Source: Bacteroidia bacterium
GTDB taxonomy: Bacteria; Bacteroidota; Bacteroidia; Cytophagales; JAAEPT01
Direction: 5' to 3'
DNA length: 64,000 nucleotides
NCBI GenBank assembly: GCA_030431525.1
Contig: JAUIJC010000004.1
Location: 62,001 to 126,000 of the forward strand
Shown here piece after piece: positions 24,945 through 33,884 of this stretch (positions are counted from its first letter, which is position 1; every line of letters starts with the position of its first letter). The notes below the pieces were generated by a model. That model searched no databases, was not told where the DNA came from, and saw nothing but the letters and a program-made list of their open reading frames with translations. The position numbers and the translations under genes are program-made.

Positions 24945-25886
24945 TTATTTCACACGGAAGAATCCAGTACCAATCTTGTGGCCTTCACAGAAGATGTCTA
25001 CGCTGTAACGTCCAGCTTTATACTCGTATTCGTTTGGCTGGAAGCTGAAAGTCATTTGAGTGCCATCGTTTTCGTAGAGAACGTCCTGCTTAGAAGTGTA
25101 AAGCTGGGTTCCGCCCTCTGCATCAAACTCACCGCCACCCAACAATGCGTCGGAAACAGTAGCACCTGAAGGCTCATGCAATTGCATGTAAACCGTTTTG
25201 CTTTCTACGTCGGCAACTTTGTTTGGCGCCAATTCAAAGTCGATCAAGAGGGTTTCAATGTCTTTGGAGCGATACTCTTGATCCTCCTCAAATTTGATTT
25301 TACCCTTCTTGTTTTTTCCCTTCACCTTGAACTCACGAACAGAAAGCACCTGAGCCAATTTGATTTGGGCGTTTTTCTCGTCAAGCTCGTTACGAACCTC
25401 GGAGAGGTTGTCCTCACGCTCAGAGATGTTGCCTTTCAGCTCCTGAATCTGCTCGTGTTGCTTTTCTGTTTGTGCTCGAAGATCCGCAATGTCCTTGTCA
25501 CGTTTTTCCAAAAGCTCTTGGTAACCGCTGATTTTGCTGGAAAGAGCATTGATTTTACTTTGACGGTTCCTATTGTCCTTCTTGAGCTTCTCCTTTTCCT
25601 CTTTGATTGATTCCAAGGCTGTTTTCAAGTCCGTAATCTCAAGACCCATTTCTTGAGCTTTTTCGATTTCCGCTTGGAAACGTTGCTCTAATTGGTCAAG
25701 CTCCTGCTCCTTTTCGGCGATAGTTTCAGCTTGTTGCTCTGTTACTTCCTGAGAAGCTTCAAGTTTTTTCTCAGTGTCCACACCCCAGTAGAGGAGGATG
25801 CCATAAAGGCCAAGTAGGACAGCGATAATAGCGACAAAAAGGATCTTTTGTCCGTTTTTGCGTGGTGGCGTTTTAGTTTCCGTCAT
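24945..25886 (-). CDS. Membrane-anchored coiled-coil protein with C-terminal beta domain
   Basis: A 313-residue protein: short basic N-terminus, one membrane segment (about residues 14-34, ILFVAIIAVLLGLYGILLYWG), a long uninterrupted coiled coil (about 38-180), and a C-terminal beta-rich domain of about 130 residues (KVKGKNKKGKIKFE... KTVYMQLHEPSG... YKAGRYSVDIFCEGHKIGTGFFRVK). The layout suggests an inner-membrane anchor that holds a sensing or adaptor domain in the periplasm. No named family is recognised. Terminated immediately downstream. Confidence 0.75.
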   Translation of the reverse strand: MTETKTPPRKNGQKILFVAIIAVLLGLYGILLYWGVDTEKKLEASQEVTEQQAETIAEKEQELDQLEQRFQAEIEKAQEMGLEITDLKTALESIKEEKEKLKKDNRNRQSKINALSSKISGYQELLEKRDKDIADLRAQTEKQHEQIQELKGNISEREDNLSEVRNELDEKNAQIKLAQVLSVREFKVKGKNKKGKIKFEEDQEYRSKDIETLLIDFELAPNKVADVESKTVYMQLHEPSGATVSDALLGGGEFDAEGGTQLYTSKQDVLYENDGTQMTFSFQPNEYEYKAGRYSVDIFCEGHKIGTGFFRVK

Positions 25887-26079
25887 AGCTACACAAAGAA
25901 GTATTTATGCTTAGATGGTTTGTAAGAGGCGACTGGTAAATTTAGAGGATTCATACCTCGAAAAGCAAGGAAGATAGATTATTTCCGAAACTGGACCAAG
26001 TCTGTCAAAAGGGGAACAATGATTTTTTAGCAAAGAGTTCAATATAGACGTTGTTTGCTTGATATTTTCCCTTTGAAAT

Positions 26080-26889
26080 TTAAATCATCCAAGGATGTTT
26101 CTCGGGTTGTGTGGTCAAGGTAAAGTGCTGTTTGCCTTGTTCTTTGCGGAAGAAGACAAGCCCGAAATCAAACAGGTCGATACTCACCGTGACTTTCGGG
26201 TGTTTACAAATGGCTTGCCAAGCTTTGGTCATGCCCTTCGACCAATAGATGTCATCAAAGATAAAGACCGATTCATTATGCGCCTTTTCCAAACACCACT
26301 CAAAATAACGTAAAGTACTTTCTTTTTGATGATTGGCATCAAAGAAGATGACGTCTTGTGGTGGGAGGTCTTTTAAGGCTTTAGGGAGTGTGTGTTCAAT
26401 ATTGCCTTGATGGATATTGATATCCTCAATCTCAAGTTTGCTGAAAGTGGATTGGGCAAAATTGGCGGTGTTGGGACAGCCTTCAAAGGTATGCACAATG
26501 GCGTCTTTGGAAGAACTCGCCAAGTAGGCCGTGGTAATACCCAGACTTGTTCCGAGGTCAAGAATGTTCTTAGCCTTCAATTCACGAAGGATTCGGAAAA
26601 GCATTTCCGCCTGTTCCTTTGGCTTCAGGGAGTATTGAGCAATGGAGCTGACTTTCCTGTGTTTGGAGGTATCAACCGCTCCAGCACCAAAATCAGTGAT
26701 TTCAAGGCGTTCATCCGATTGAAGAAGCTCTTCGCGAACGGCCTCAATAGCATCAAAGACATAGTATTTTTCCCTTGCCCTGATGCTGTCCAGATAAAAG
26801 TTGAAAACGAAGGGAGAGTGGACACTATGTTCGTCTTTGGCGAACAAGCGATGCCTCAGGAAGTTATAAGCGTAGTGAATTCGATCCAC
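26080..26889 (-). CDS. Class I SAM-dependent methyltransferase
   Basis: A 269-residue methyltransferase of the O-methyltransferase-like type. The N-terminus (KDEHSVHSPFVFNFYLDSI) is characteristic of a Bacteroidota subgroup; the SAM-binding motif is ILDLGTSLGITTAYLA (about residues 109-124), the acidic residue of motif II is in HTFEGC, and motif IV is VIFFDANHQ, with FIFDDIYWS following. Substrate unknown. It ends 193 bases from the divergent coiled-coil gene and starts 45 bases from the apaG stop, so it may be transcribed with apaG. Confidence 0.88.
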   Translation of the reverse strand: MDRIHYAYNFLRHRLFAKDEHSVHSPFVFNFYLDSIRAREKYYVFDAIEAVREELLQSDERLEITDFGAGAVDTSKHRKVSSIAQYSLKPKEQAEMLFRILRELKAKNILDLGTSLGITTAYLASSSKDAIVHTFEGCPNTANFAQSTFSKLEIEDINIHQGNIEHTLPKALKDLPPQDVIFFDANHQKESTLRYFEWCLEKAHNESVFIFDDIYWSKGMTKAWQAICKHPKVTVSIDLFDFGLVFFRKEQGKQHFTLTTQPEKHPWMI

Positions 26890-26933
26890 TCTTTAAGCGA
26901 TTGATTTTGGGCTTAAAGATAGTGGGAAAAAAC

Positions 26934-27320
26934 TTAGTTGAGGAGATAGGGCACAATGAGGTTGAACTCTGGAATGGTCACCTCGAATTCTTGGTCATCC
27001 ACCAACCTTTTGAAAAGGTAAGTGCCTTTCATTTTGCCCATGCCTGTTTTCAGGTTACACCCAGAGGTGTACTCATGGTTTTCACCTTGTTCCAAAATTG
27101 GTTGTTGACCAATCACACCTTCGCCGTCCACTTGGCGGTAGGTTCCATTGGCATCAAAAATTTCCCATTTCCTGCGAAGCAACTGAACGGTATAGTCGCT
27201 ATTGTTCTCAATCTGAATCTGATAGATGAAGACAAAATGCTCCTGAGAAGGGCTGGAATACTCTTCTTGGAAACTTGTTTTCACGCTTACGCGGATGTTT
27301 TGGGTAATTTCACTGACCAT
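26934..27320 (-). CDS. apaG: ApaG-domain protein
   Basis: A 128-residue beta-sandwich (fibronectin III-like) protein of the ApaG family, linked genetically to Co2+/Mg2+ handling in enterobacteria; the molecular role is not settled. Seen: VSVKTSFQEEYSSP, FVFIYQIQIENNSDYTVQLLRRKWEI, the signature VDGEGVIGQQPILEQGENHEYTSG, and MKGTYLF. Length is the family norm. It is divergent from the flavin reductase at 27566 with a 245-base shared upstream region. Confidence 0.95.
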   Translation of the reverse strand: MVSEITQNIRVSVKTSFQEEYSSPSQEHFVFIYQIQIENNSDYTVQLLRRKWEIFDANGTYRQVDGEGVIGQQPILEQGENHEYTSGCNLKTGMGKMKGTYLFKRLVDDQEFEVTIPEFNLIVPYLLN

Positions 27321-27466
27321 AAAAAAGCGATTAGTGGCCGATTATTCAGCTTCTGTGTTTCTCTCACATCATGAGGAATTCTCCATTAAGATAACGAGAA
27401 CAGTCAAATGTTAGCCTTTATCTACCTTAAAATTTGCTCATAACAGGATGGGTAAGCAGATTACTT

Positions 27467-27474
27467 TATCTTTG
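27467..27474 (+). promoter_or_regulatory. Candidate -7 box for the flavin reductase gene
   Basis: TATCTTTG matches the Bacteroidota TAnnTTTG box exactly and is placed about 90 bases before the start codon. No TTG stands at the ideal distance upstream, so the promoter is only tentative. Confidence 0.4.
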
Positions 27475-27565
27475 TTTTCCTATACGTGATTTGAAATATC
27501 GGAAGAGGCTTTTCTTTTTAAAGAAGTCAAAAGGCTCATTCTCCGAAGACTAACCCATAAAGATT

Positions 27566-28660
27566 ATGATTGCTGAGGCAACCTTAAAGGTTAAGCAGAT
27601 TATCAAAGAGACTGCTGACGCCATCACTATTGTATTTGAGAAGCCTGCTTCGGGCATGAATTATTTGGCAGGCCAGTTCCTGACATTGATTGTGAAGATC
27701 GATGGCAAGGAGTACCGTAGGGCTTATTCCCTGTGTTCTGCGCCGAAGGTGGATGCTGACCTTGCTGTAACGGTGAAGCGTGTGCCAAAAGGCATTGTTT
27801 CCAACTACTTGCCAGATAACCTGAAGGTGGGTGATGAGATGGAAGTGTTGGAGCCAATCGGAAATTTCGTGGTGAATCCAGAGGCTTCAAACCAGCGTCA
27901 TTTGATGATGATTGGTGGTGGTAGCGGTATCACGCCTTTGATGTCCATGATCAAGACGGTGTTGACAGAGGAGTCTGCCAGCATGGTTTCCCTTCTCTTT
28001 GTGAATCGCAACGAGGAGTCTGTGATTTTCAAACAAGCCTTGGATCAGTTGGCTGAAAAGTATGCAGGTCGATTCCGCTTGGTGAACCATTACAGCAATG
28101 GAAATGGAGAGGAGCCTAAGAAGAAAAAGGGCTTGTTTGGTTTGTTCTCCAAAAAATCAGCCCCAGCCTCAAACAGGTTGGATGTAAGTGCAATGGGCAA
28201 TCTCCTATCTCAATTTAACATTGAGCAAGGTGATAACACTGAGTATTACATCTGTGGTCCTGAGGGCTTGATGGCTGTGGCTGAGGATTGCCTCAAGCAA
28301 CGTAAGGTGGACAACTCCAAGGTGTTCCGAGAAAGCTTTGTGAGCAATAAGGAGGATAATTACCGTAAGGAGCATTCAGATGAAAGCGACCAATCGGTAA
28401 AAGTGATTGTTGGTGGTGAGGAATTCTCACTGGATGTGCCAGCAGGACGTAGCATTTTGGATACGGCCTTGGATGCTGGAATCGATATCCCATTCTCTTG
28501 CCAAAGCGGACTTTGTACGGCTTGTATGGGTCGTTGCACTTCAGGTGAGGTGGCCATGTCGGAGAGTGATGGCTTGACTCCAGACCAGATTGCCCAAGGC
28601 TATGTGTTGACCTGTGTTTCCCACCCGAAAGGAGGGAATGTGGTTATCGAATACGATTGA
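27566..28660 (+). CDS. Ferredoxin-type 2Fe-2S flavin reductase (PaaE-like FNR family)
   Basis: A 364-residue electron-transfer protein with FAD, NAD(P)H and 2Fe-2S domains. FAD-binding RxYS is R52-A-Y54-S55; the nucleotide-binding GGGSGITP is at 117-124; the plant-type ferredoxin cluster is ligated by C312, C317, C320 and C350. Between two strands of the NAD domain there is a lysine-rich insertion (about residues 187-205, with KKKKGLFGLFSKK) not typical of the family. Without a partner oxygenase nearby it may serve a general reductase role. A terminator follows. Confidence 0.92.
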   Translation: MIAEATLKVKQIIKETADAITIVFEKPASGMNYLAGQFLTLIVKIDGKEYRRAYSLCSAPKVDADLAVTVKRVPKGIVSNYLPDNLKVGDEMEVLEPIGNFVVNPEASNQRHLMMIGGGSGITPLMSMIKTVLTEESASMVSLLFVNRNEESVIFKQALDQLAEKYAGRFRLVNHYSNGNGEEPKKKKGLFGLFSKKSAPASNRLDVSAMGNLLSQFNIEQGDNTEYYICGPEGLMAVAEDCLKQRKVDNSKVFRESFVSNKEDNYRKEHSDESDQSVKVIVGGEEFSLDVPAGRSILDTALDAGIDIPFSCQSGLCTACMGRCTSGEVAMSESDGLTPDQIAQGYVLTCVSHPKGGNVVIEYD

Positions 28661-28669
28661 TTTTCATTG

Positions 28670-28699
28670 GCGCCCCAGCTTGCTGTGGGCGCTTTTTTG
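28670..28699 (+). terminator. Rho-independent terminator
   Basis: GGCGCCCCAGC / GCTGTGGGCGC-type stem (GCGCCC pairs with GGGCGC) with a small loop, followed by TTTTTT. It lies across the 5' part of the longest frame of the next gene, supporting a later start there. Confidence 0.9.
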
Positions 28700-28785
28700 A
28701 TTTTTATATAAACAATATAAAGCAATATTGCGATAAAATTTGGTTGGGATTGAATCCGTTCATTAGGAAACAACAGAGCGGATTG

Positions 28786-29193
28786 ATGAGGATTCAAGCT
28801 TTATTGTGTGCTTTATGTCTGATGTTGACGGGAAAGCTGTTTTCACAGCGTGTCTATCCCGTTTATGATTCTCTCTATGCGACCGCAATGGTTGAGATAG
28901 TGGATGATTCGCTGGAAGCTGATTTATTTGTGTGGCGAGCACCAACCAAAGATCAATCTCAGGGAAATCATGGATGGTGGTATTTCTCAGCAAGGGAACA
29001 TGAAGGAGACCGAAAAATTTTTTATGTACAACCCGAAGAGCGGTCTGATTTTAAAGTGTTTTTTGTGGCTGATAGAGCTTCGGCTGGCTGGAGAAACCGT
29101 CGAGCAAAGGTCTTTTTCGAAGATCAAAAACCAGTAAGGCTCCCGACAAGTAGGGATCGTTATGGAGGCTTTAAACAATGGCAGGACAAGTGA
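28786..29193 (+). CDS. Secreted protein, DUF6150-like
   Basis: A 135-residue exported protein from the ATG at 28786 (signal peptide ALLCALCLMLTGKLFSQ). The longer frame from 28657 runs through the upstream terminator and is rejected. The mature part contains repeated short motifs of the pattern hydrophobic-V-D-x-x-x-x-A-D-hydrophobic-x-V: EIVDDSLEADLFVW, and SDFKVFFVADRASAGWRN, recalling the DUF6150 family (from memory). Function unknown. It is convergent with the histidine kinase gene and shares a bidirectional terminator with it. Confidence 0.75.
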   Translation: MRIQALLCALCLMLTGKLFSQRVYPVYDSLYATAMVEIVDDSLEADLFVWRAPTKDQSQGNHGWWYFSAREHEGDRKIFYVQPEERSDFKVFFVADRASAGWRNRRAKVFFEDQKPVRLPTSRDRYGGFKQWQDK

Positions 29194-29195
29194 TA

Positions 29196-29244
29196 AAAGA
29201 AAATAGGCCGTGAGCGTTAAGATGTTCACGGCCTATTTCTTTTC
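29196..29244. terminator. Bidirectional terminator
   Basis: AAATAGGCCGTGA pairs with TCACGGCCTATTT; A-rich on the left and T-rich on the right, so it can end transcription from both the DUF6150-like gene and the convergent kinase gene. Confidence 0.9.
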
Positions 29245-29251
29245 TTAATCC

Positions 29252-31210
29252 TTACGCCACCATATTCTTTTTGATGGCGTTGAGGAGATCATCGGGCTTG
29301 AATGGTTTGGTCACTAAATCATTCATGCCGTGGTTCATGATGCGTTCGCGCAGGTCGCCTTCGGATTCAGCAGTCAGGGCGATGATTGGCACTTTATTGC
29401 TGAGCTTTTCAGAGCGAAGGACTTTGGAAGCTTCATAACCATCCATTTCAGGCATCTGAAGGTCCATGAGCACCAAGTGGAAATCTTTCTCCAAGAAGTG
29501 GTCAATGGCTTGTCGGCCGTTCTCGGCCACGGTTACCTTGGCACCCCATTTTTCAAGGAATTCTTGGGCGACCATCACATTGAGGAGATTGTCCTCAGCC
29601 ATCAAAACGTTCATCCCAGTGAGCGGTTGGGTTGTCATTGGCTGATGTTTTGGAAGGAGTCTTTGAGGTGCTTTGGCGACATCAACTTTAATGGTAAAGT
29701 GGAAGTTGGCACCTTGCCCTTCCTCGCTTTTTACCTGAAGGTTTCCACCATGGAGGTCAACCAGTTGTTTTGAAATACTTAGTCCCAACCCTGAGCCACC
29801 GAATTTTCGGGTCATTTCATCGTCCGCTTGGCAGAAATGTTCGAAAATATGCGCCTGTTTTTCTTTCGGGATTCCGATACCAGTGTCCTTGACCTCAAAG
29901 TGTATTTGCGCCTTTTTGCCCTTCTGTTCTTTCATGGAAAGATGTAGGGAAACTTCGCCTTGTTCGGTGAATTTGATGGCGTTTCCAAGCAGGTTGATAA
30001 GGATTTGACTCAAGCGGAATCGGTCTCCATGGATGTGTTCTGGAACTTCTTGATCCACCTCCAATTTTAAGTTGAGTCCTTTAGTATCAGCTTGTGGACG
30101 AAGGGTTTGGATGGTTTCGTGTACAAAGTTGTGCAAGTCAAAATCCTCCTTGTGTAATCTCACTTTTCCTTCGCTGAGCCTATTGAGGTCCAACACATCA
30201 TTGATTAATGATAGGAGTGTTTCAGAGGAAAACTTCAACGTTTCCAGCTTGTCGCGTTGGCAATTATCCTTGCTCTCTTCCAACAGAAGGTGAGCCAATC
30301 CAATGACAGAATTTAGCGGTGTGCGGAGTTCATGGCTCATGGTGGAAAGGAAGCGTTCCTTTGCCTTGCCAGCTTCTTCGGCCTTTTTGTTCGCCTCGAT
30401 CAAGGTTCGCTTTGTCCGTCGGATTTGTTCGATGGTCTGGCGCAAGCGATGTTCGTTGTTTAGCAATTGGCGGTTGCTGAGCTCCAAGCTGTTGGTGAGT
30501 TTTTTCTGCTTGAGGTTTTCTTTTTTGACTTGGCAGAGGGCAGGAGTGAAGATGATTTTCCAAACCATGATAAGTGCCCCGCCACTTAGGAGGACTGTTG
30601 CCATCAATTGGAGGAACATGGTCCAGTCCATTTTTTTGCTGTGGATGCTACCAAACTGGGTGGCCGTGGCAATGATGGATTGGTTGTATTTGTCCTCGTT
30701 GTTCAGAATGGATTCCAAGCTGGCTTGGTTGTCCGCATAGTTGGTAGAAATCACCTGCTCGACTTCCTCCTTGATGGTGAGGAAACTCGGTGTAGCGGTT
30801 TCAAGAAGGCGGACAATGCTATCCGAGTTTTTCCATTCCGTATTGGAGCTGAACTGAAGAAGGTCTGAATCACTCCAAAAGAAGGCATTGTTCAGAAAGT
30901 CTTCCTTGTTATTACTTCCTCCGTTTACCAAAAGGAAATGTTGCTTTTTCCATTGGTTAAAAAGGTCTTCAAACTTTCCTTTTAGCTGGGTGAGTTCTTT
31001 GTCCTTGCTGGTGTGATGCTCGATGGCAAGGAGGGTTTTGGTCATTTCCTGTCCCGTATGAGACTGTTGTACGGCTGATTGAATAGCCATCATGTCCGAC
31101 TCCTGAGCGCCGATGCTAACACGGATGAAAGCTTGCACTGCAATGATGAGCGAGACAATGGAAATAGAGAAAAAAATGAAGCGTCGTTTGAGCTGGTGTA
31201 TCGGTCCCAT
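29252..31210 (-). CDS. Hybrid sensor histidine kinase / response regulator
   Basis: A 652-residue inner-membrane hybrid kinase (start taken at 31210; 31246 is a longer alternative). Numbering from 31210: membrane segment about 10-30; extracytoplasmic helical four-helix-bundle-like sensor (about 35-195); second membrane segment (about 200-222); coiled linker; HisKA with phosphoacceptor H293 in MSHELRTPLN; HATPase with LINLLGNAIKF, DTGIGIPKE and GSGLGLSI; a C-terminal receiver (about 530-650) with ED acidic pair, phospho-aspartate in VLMDLQMPEMDG, and the switch lysine in VTKPF. No HPt domain. No cognate output regulator is adjacent, so the target is unknown. Confidence 0.94.
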   Translation of the reverse strand: MGPIHQLKRRFIFFSISIVSLIIAVQAFIRVSIGAQESDMMAIQSAVQQSHTGQEMTKTLLAIEHHTSKDKELTQLKGKFEDLFNQWKKQHFLLVNGGSNNKEDFLNNAFFWSDSDLLQFSSNTEWKNSDSIVRLLETATPSFLTIKEEVEQVISTNYADNQASLESILNNEDKYNQSIIATATQFGSIHSKKMDWTMFLQLMATVLLSGGALIMVWKIIFTPALCQVKKENLKQKKLTNSLELSNRQLLNNEHRLRQTIEQIRRTKRTLIEANKKAEEAGKAKERFLSTMSHELRTPLNSVIGLAHLLLEESKDNCQRDKLETLKFSSETLLSLINDVLDLNRLSEGKVRLHKEDFDLHNFVHETIQTLRPQADTKGLNLKLEVDQEVPEHIHGDRFRLSQILINLLGNAIKFTEQGEVSLHLSMKEQKGKKAQIHFEVKDTGIGIPKEKQAHIFEHFCQADDEMTRKFGGSGLGLSISKQLVDLHGGNLQVKSEEGQGANFHFTIKVDVAKAPQRLLPKHQPMTTQPLTGMNVLMAEDNLLNVMVAQEFLEKWGAKVTVAENGRQAIDHFLEKDFHLVLMDLQMPEMDGYEASKVLRSEKLSNKVPIIALTAESEGDLRERIMNHGMNDLVTKPFKPDDLLNAIKKNMVA

Positions 31211-31251
31211 AACACCAAAAACAAACGACGCTTCGCAGAAGTTCAAAAATT

Positions 31252-31326
31252 TAAGACGTTAGACATTAGATGTTAGACTTTAGCTCCTTTCTAATGTCTA
31301 ATGTCTAATGTCTAATGTCTAATGGC
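31252..31326. repeat. Heptad inverted repeat with TCTAATG tandem array
   Basis: Left arm AGACGTT AGACATT AGATGTT AGACTTT; right arm four and a half perfect copies of the 7-base unit CTAATGT. The right arm, read on the other strand (ACATTAG), matches the left arm units. It lies between the kinase gene start and the stop of the coiled-coil gene. This is the most regular of the five heptad elements. Confidence 0.85.
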
Positions 31327-31331
31327 TGTTA

Positions 31332-33692
31332 TTACTCATCCACTGATGTATTTGCCTGAAAGCCCTGTGGGGCTACAGGTTTGTCATAGTCGTAGTAGGT
31401 GAAGTACAATGTCTTTTGTTGCTTCTTGCCCTTTTCATCACGGTAAGTGATTAAGTAGCGCTCCAACAAAGCTTGGCCGTTAAGACCATTTTTTGATGGG
31501 TGAGGGCAACAAGATCCTTGGCGGATAAATTCGACTGGGTTTCCCTTGGCGTCACGCAACAGGCTTAGGTAAGCCTCGATGTTAGTCGTAGGAATTGGAT
31601 TCTCGCTGGTGCCTACCTGAATTGGTTTTTCAGGCTGGGAGCCATACACCTCATCATTGGAAACTCCAGTGATTTGATGGATGGAGTAGTAGCGCTTTAC
31701 TTCTTTGCCACAGTTTTCTGCCAACTTTTGTGAAGCTCTGGTATCCCCATTTTTTTGGCCTTTGGTCCAGTCTTTACAAGCACGATCAAACTCATTGAGG
31801 TAATCATTGTAGAGAATTGCTCGCTGATAACGTGCTTCTGTGTGGAGGCTGTCCACGAAAAGGATGAGGGAATAATCCTCGGATGCCCCGAGATAATCTC
31901 CACGGCCTTTATTGATTTCGGCACGAAGAAGATAGCTTCGGAAATCCTTTGGAGCTATCGTAATCATCTGCTCAAGGTTGACCAATGCTTCTCTTGATTT
32001 ATTGAGCATATAGTCCGTGTAACCCGCCAAATAGAAAGGCATCGGGTTTTGATTAGCGGTTTCCTTGGCCTTTGAGAATTTCTTGGAAGCACCTTCAAGG
32101 TCTTTGGCCAAGCCAAGTTGAATACCAGCAAGAAGGATGTCCTCAGACTTGTTTTCCAAGGCTTGCAACTGGGCGTTGAGCGCCTCCAATTTTGGCTGAA
32201 GGATTTCCTTTTGGTGTTTGTTGTTCTCCAAAGCCCGCTGAGTCTGGTGCAGGGCATCTTCTTCACTGAGAATCAATTGTCCCAAAGAGTCAATGCTGGC
32301 GGGTAGGAGCGCCTGCAATTTCAGGTTTGCCTGTTGTGATTTCTCCAGCGATTGGATTTTAGCGGTAGAGGTTTCCGTTTTTCGGGAAACGACATCGTAA
32401 GCTTTTGATGCCTCAAAGGAGCGTTCCTGTTGGGCAGTGATTCGCTTGGAAATGGCTTGTTGTTGGTTGGAGGTTTCCTCCAATTCTTTTTGAAGATGCC
32501 CGCCTTCCTTGGTGAGCGAATGAATGGAATGTTCAGCCTCTTTCACTGAAGCGTGAAGGGTGTGTTGCTCCGCTTTGAGTCTTTCCAATTCTTTGATGAG
32601 GATGTCACGACGTTGCGACTGACCCTTGTTTTCACCCTCTAACAAGGCGTATTGAGTTTGAAGGGAATCAATATCCGAGAGCATCTTTTGGTCATGGGCC
32701 TCAAGTTGTTTGCGCTCGTCATTATGTTGCTTGATGGAAGCATTCAATTTGATGATGTCTCGCTCAAAACCTTTTTGTTTGTCCTCAAGCTGTTTTGCTT
32801 GATGGTTGCCCTTATTGACCTCTTGCTTCAGGGTGTGCAGTTCGTCATGCGAAAGGTTAGGGTTGTTCAAAGCTTTACGCTTTGGTGCCAATTCTTTATT
32901 CAGTTTGGCCAATTCCTTTTCGCTCTCTTTCTGCTCTTTGGTGGCTTGATCACGTTTTGTGGTCAAGTCGGTGATAGCGGTCTGGTTGTCTTCCAGCTTT
33001 TTGACGCTGGAATGGTGATCCTTGAGCAAGTGGTCCAGCGTTTGGCTGGTCTTGTGGAGGAGGTTAAAGCTGTTTTTAACAGAGTCTTTTACTAAAGCCA
33101 AGCTGGCTTCTTTCTCTTTTAACAGGTTTTCGTCCTTCTGATAGTTTTGTTCAGCTTGTGCCTTCTCTTTTTGGAGAGCTTCAATTTTAGCTTGATTCTC
33201 TTTCCAAGCAGTACTTTTTGCACTCAGTTGTGCAGATACCGCCGAAAGGCTGTCTTGAATCCTGCCAAGAATGGTTTTTTCTTCCTCCTTTCGGGTGGAT
33301 AAGGCTTGCAGTTGGGATTGTTGTTGGGCAAGGGAATCTTGCCAAGCAGTTTTTTCTATTACAATGGATTTTCCCTCAACCTGATGGTTTTTCAGGGAGG
33401 CTTCCCGTCGTTGTTTTTCTTGGCGGTTTTTGCCAATGGTTTCAGTCAGGTTGGAAACTTGGGTAGTTTCTTTCTGAATGTTTGTGTGGACTTTGGAAAG
33501 GGAGTCCCTGACTTGTTGTTGTTCCGCGGCTGTCTTTGCCCTAAACTCCTTGTCTGATGCTATTTTGGCTTTTGCCTCCTTTAGCGTATTGGTATAGGTT
33601 CCTTCGTTTTTATAGTGTTGAGCACTGGCGGTCAGGCTTAATCCCAAAGAAATTAAAGAGGCAAAACAGGTGATGTAAAGTTTATTTTTCAT
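31332..33692 (-). CDS. Exported coiled-coil/TPR protein with C-terminal GSCCP domain
   Basis: A 786-residue secreted protein. Signal peptide to about residue 24 (LTASAQ); very long coiled coil (about 30-520); a TPR segment (about 525-655, FYLAGYTDYMLNKSREALVNLEQM); and a C-terminal domain of about 100 residues with RQGSCCPHP and LYFTYYDYD. The last domain resembles one seen in other Bacteroidota proteins, where it is sometimes mislabelled as an aldolase; I recall the GSCCP motif but not a function. The shape suggests a periplasm-spanning rod or scaffold. The ATG at 33692 is preferred over 33698 because MKNK gives a normal signal sequence. Confidence 0.8.
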   Translation of the reverse strand: MKNKLYITCFASLISLGLSLTASAQHYKNEGTYTNTLKEAKAKIASDKEFRAKTAAEQQQVRDSLSKVHTNIQKETTQVSNLTETIGKNRQEKQRREASLKNHQVEGKSIVIEKTAWQDSLAQQQSQLQALSTRKEEEKTILGRIQDSLSAVSAQLSAKSTAWKENQAKIEALQKEKAQAEQNYQKDENLLKEKEASLALVKDSVKNSFNLLHKTSQTLDHLLKDHHSSVKKLEDNQTAITDLTTKRDQATKEQKESEKELAKLNKELAPKRKALNNPNLSHDELHTLKQEVNKGNHQAKQLEDKQKGFERDIIKLNASIKQHNDERKQLEAHDQKMLSDIDSLQTQYALLEGENKGQSQRRDILIKELERLKAEQHTLHASVKEAEHSIHSLTKEGGHLQKELEETSNQQQAISKRITAQQERSFEASKAYDVVSRKTETSTAKIQSLEKSQQANLKLQALLPASIDSLGQLILSEEDALHQTQRALENNKHQKEILQPKLEALNAQLQALENKSEDILLAGIQLGLAKDLEGASKKFSKAKETANQNPMPFYLAGYTDYMLNKSREALVNLEQMITIAPKDFRSYLLRAEINKGRGDYLGASEDYSLILFVDSLHTEARYQRAILYNDYLNEFDRACKDWTKGQKNGDTRASQKLAENCGKEVKRYYSIHQITGVSNDEVYGSQPEKPIQVGTSENPIPTTNIEAYLSLLRDAKGNPVEFIRQGSCCPHPSKNGLNGQALLERYLITYRDEKGKKQQKTLYFTYYDYDKPVAPQGFQANTSVDE

Positions 33693-33745
33693 TGGCATTT
33701 AGCTTGTTATGAAGTATAAAAAAATGCCCTTTTGGGGTGTCTGTG

Positions 33746-33778
33746 CGAAATTACATATTTCGTGAGTGATACGCCAAA
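33746..33778 (-). promoter_or_regulatory. Probable promoter of the coiled-coil/TPR gene
   Basis: Minus strand TTTG (33778-33775), 21 bases, TAATTTCG (33753-33746): seven of eight bases of the Bacteroidota -7 consensus with correct spacing. The box ends 53 bases before the start codon. Confidence 0.5.
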
Positions 33779-33823
33779 GCAAACAAATAACTGTGCCGAA
33801 GAGTGCCCTGATTTTGGACTTTT

Positions 33824-33861
33824 TTCAAAAAAAGAGGCGGTCCCAATGGAACCGCCTCTTT
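33824..33861 (-). terminator. Rho-independent terminator
   Basis: Minus strand AAAGAGGCGGTTCC pairs with GGGACCGCCTCTTT around a short loop and is followed by a T-run. Ends the mdh-side transcription unit. Confidence 0.93.
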
Positions 33862-33884
33862 ATGAATTCGTTGTGAAAGTTCGA

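Noticed and set aside
25887-26079. tRNA or small RNA gene in the spacer
   Set aside because: No cloverleaf, no GGTTCGAAT-type T-arm and no terminator hairpin are present.
31290-31326. CRISPR-like array of short repeats
   Set aside because: The units are contiguous 7-mers without spacers, so it is a tandem repeat, not CRISPR. No cas genes in the window.
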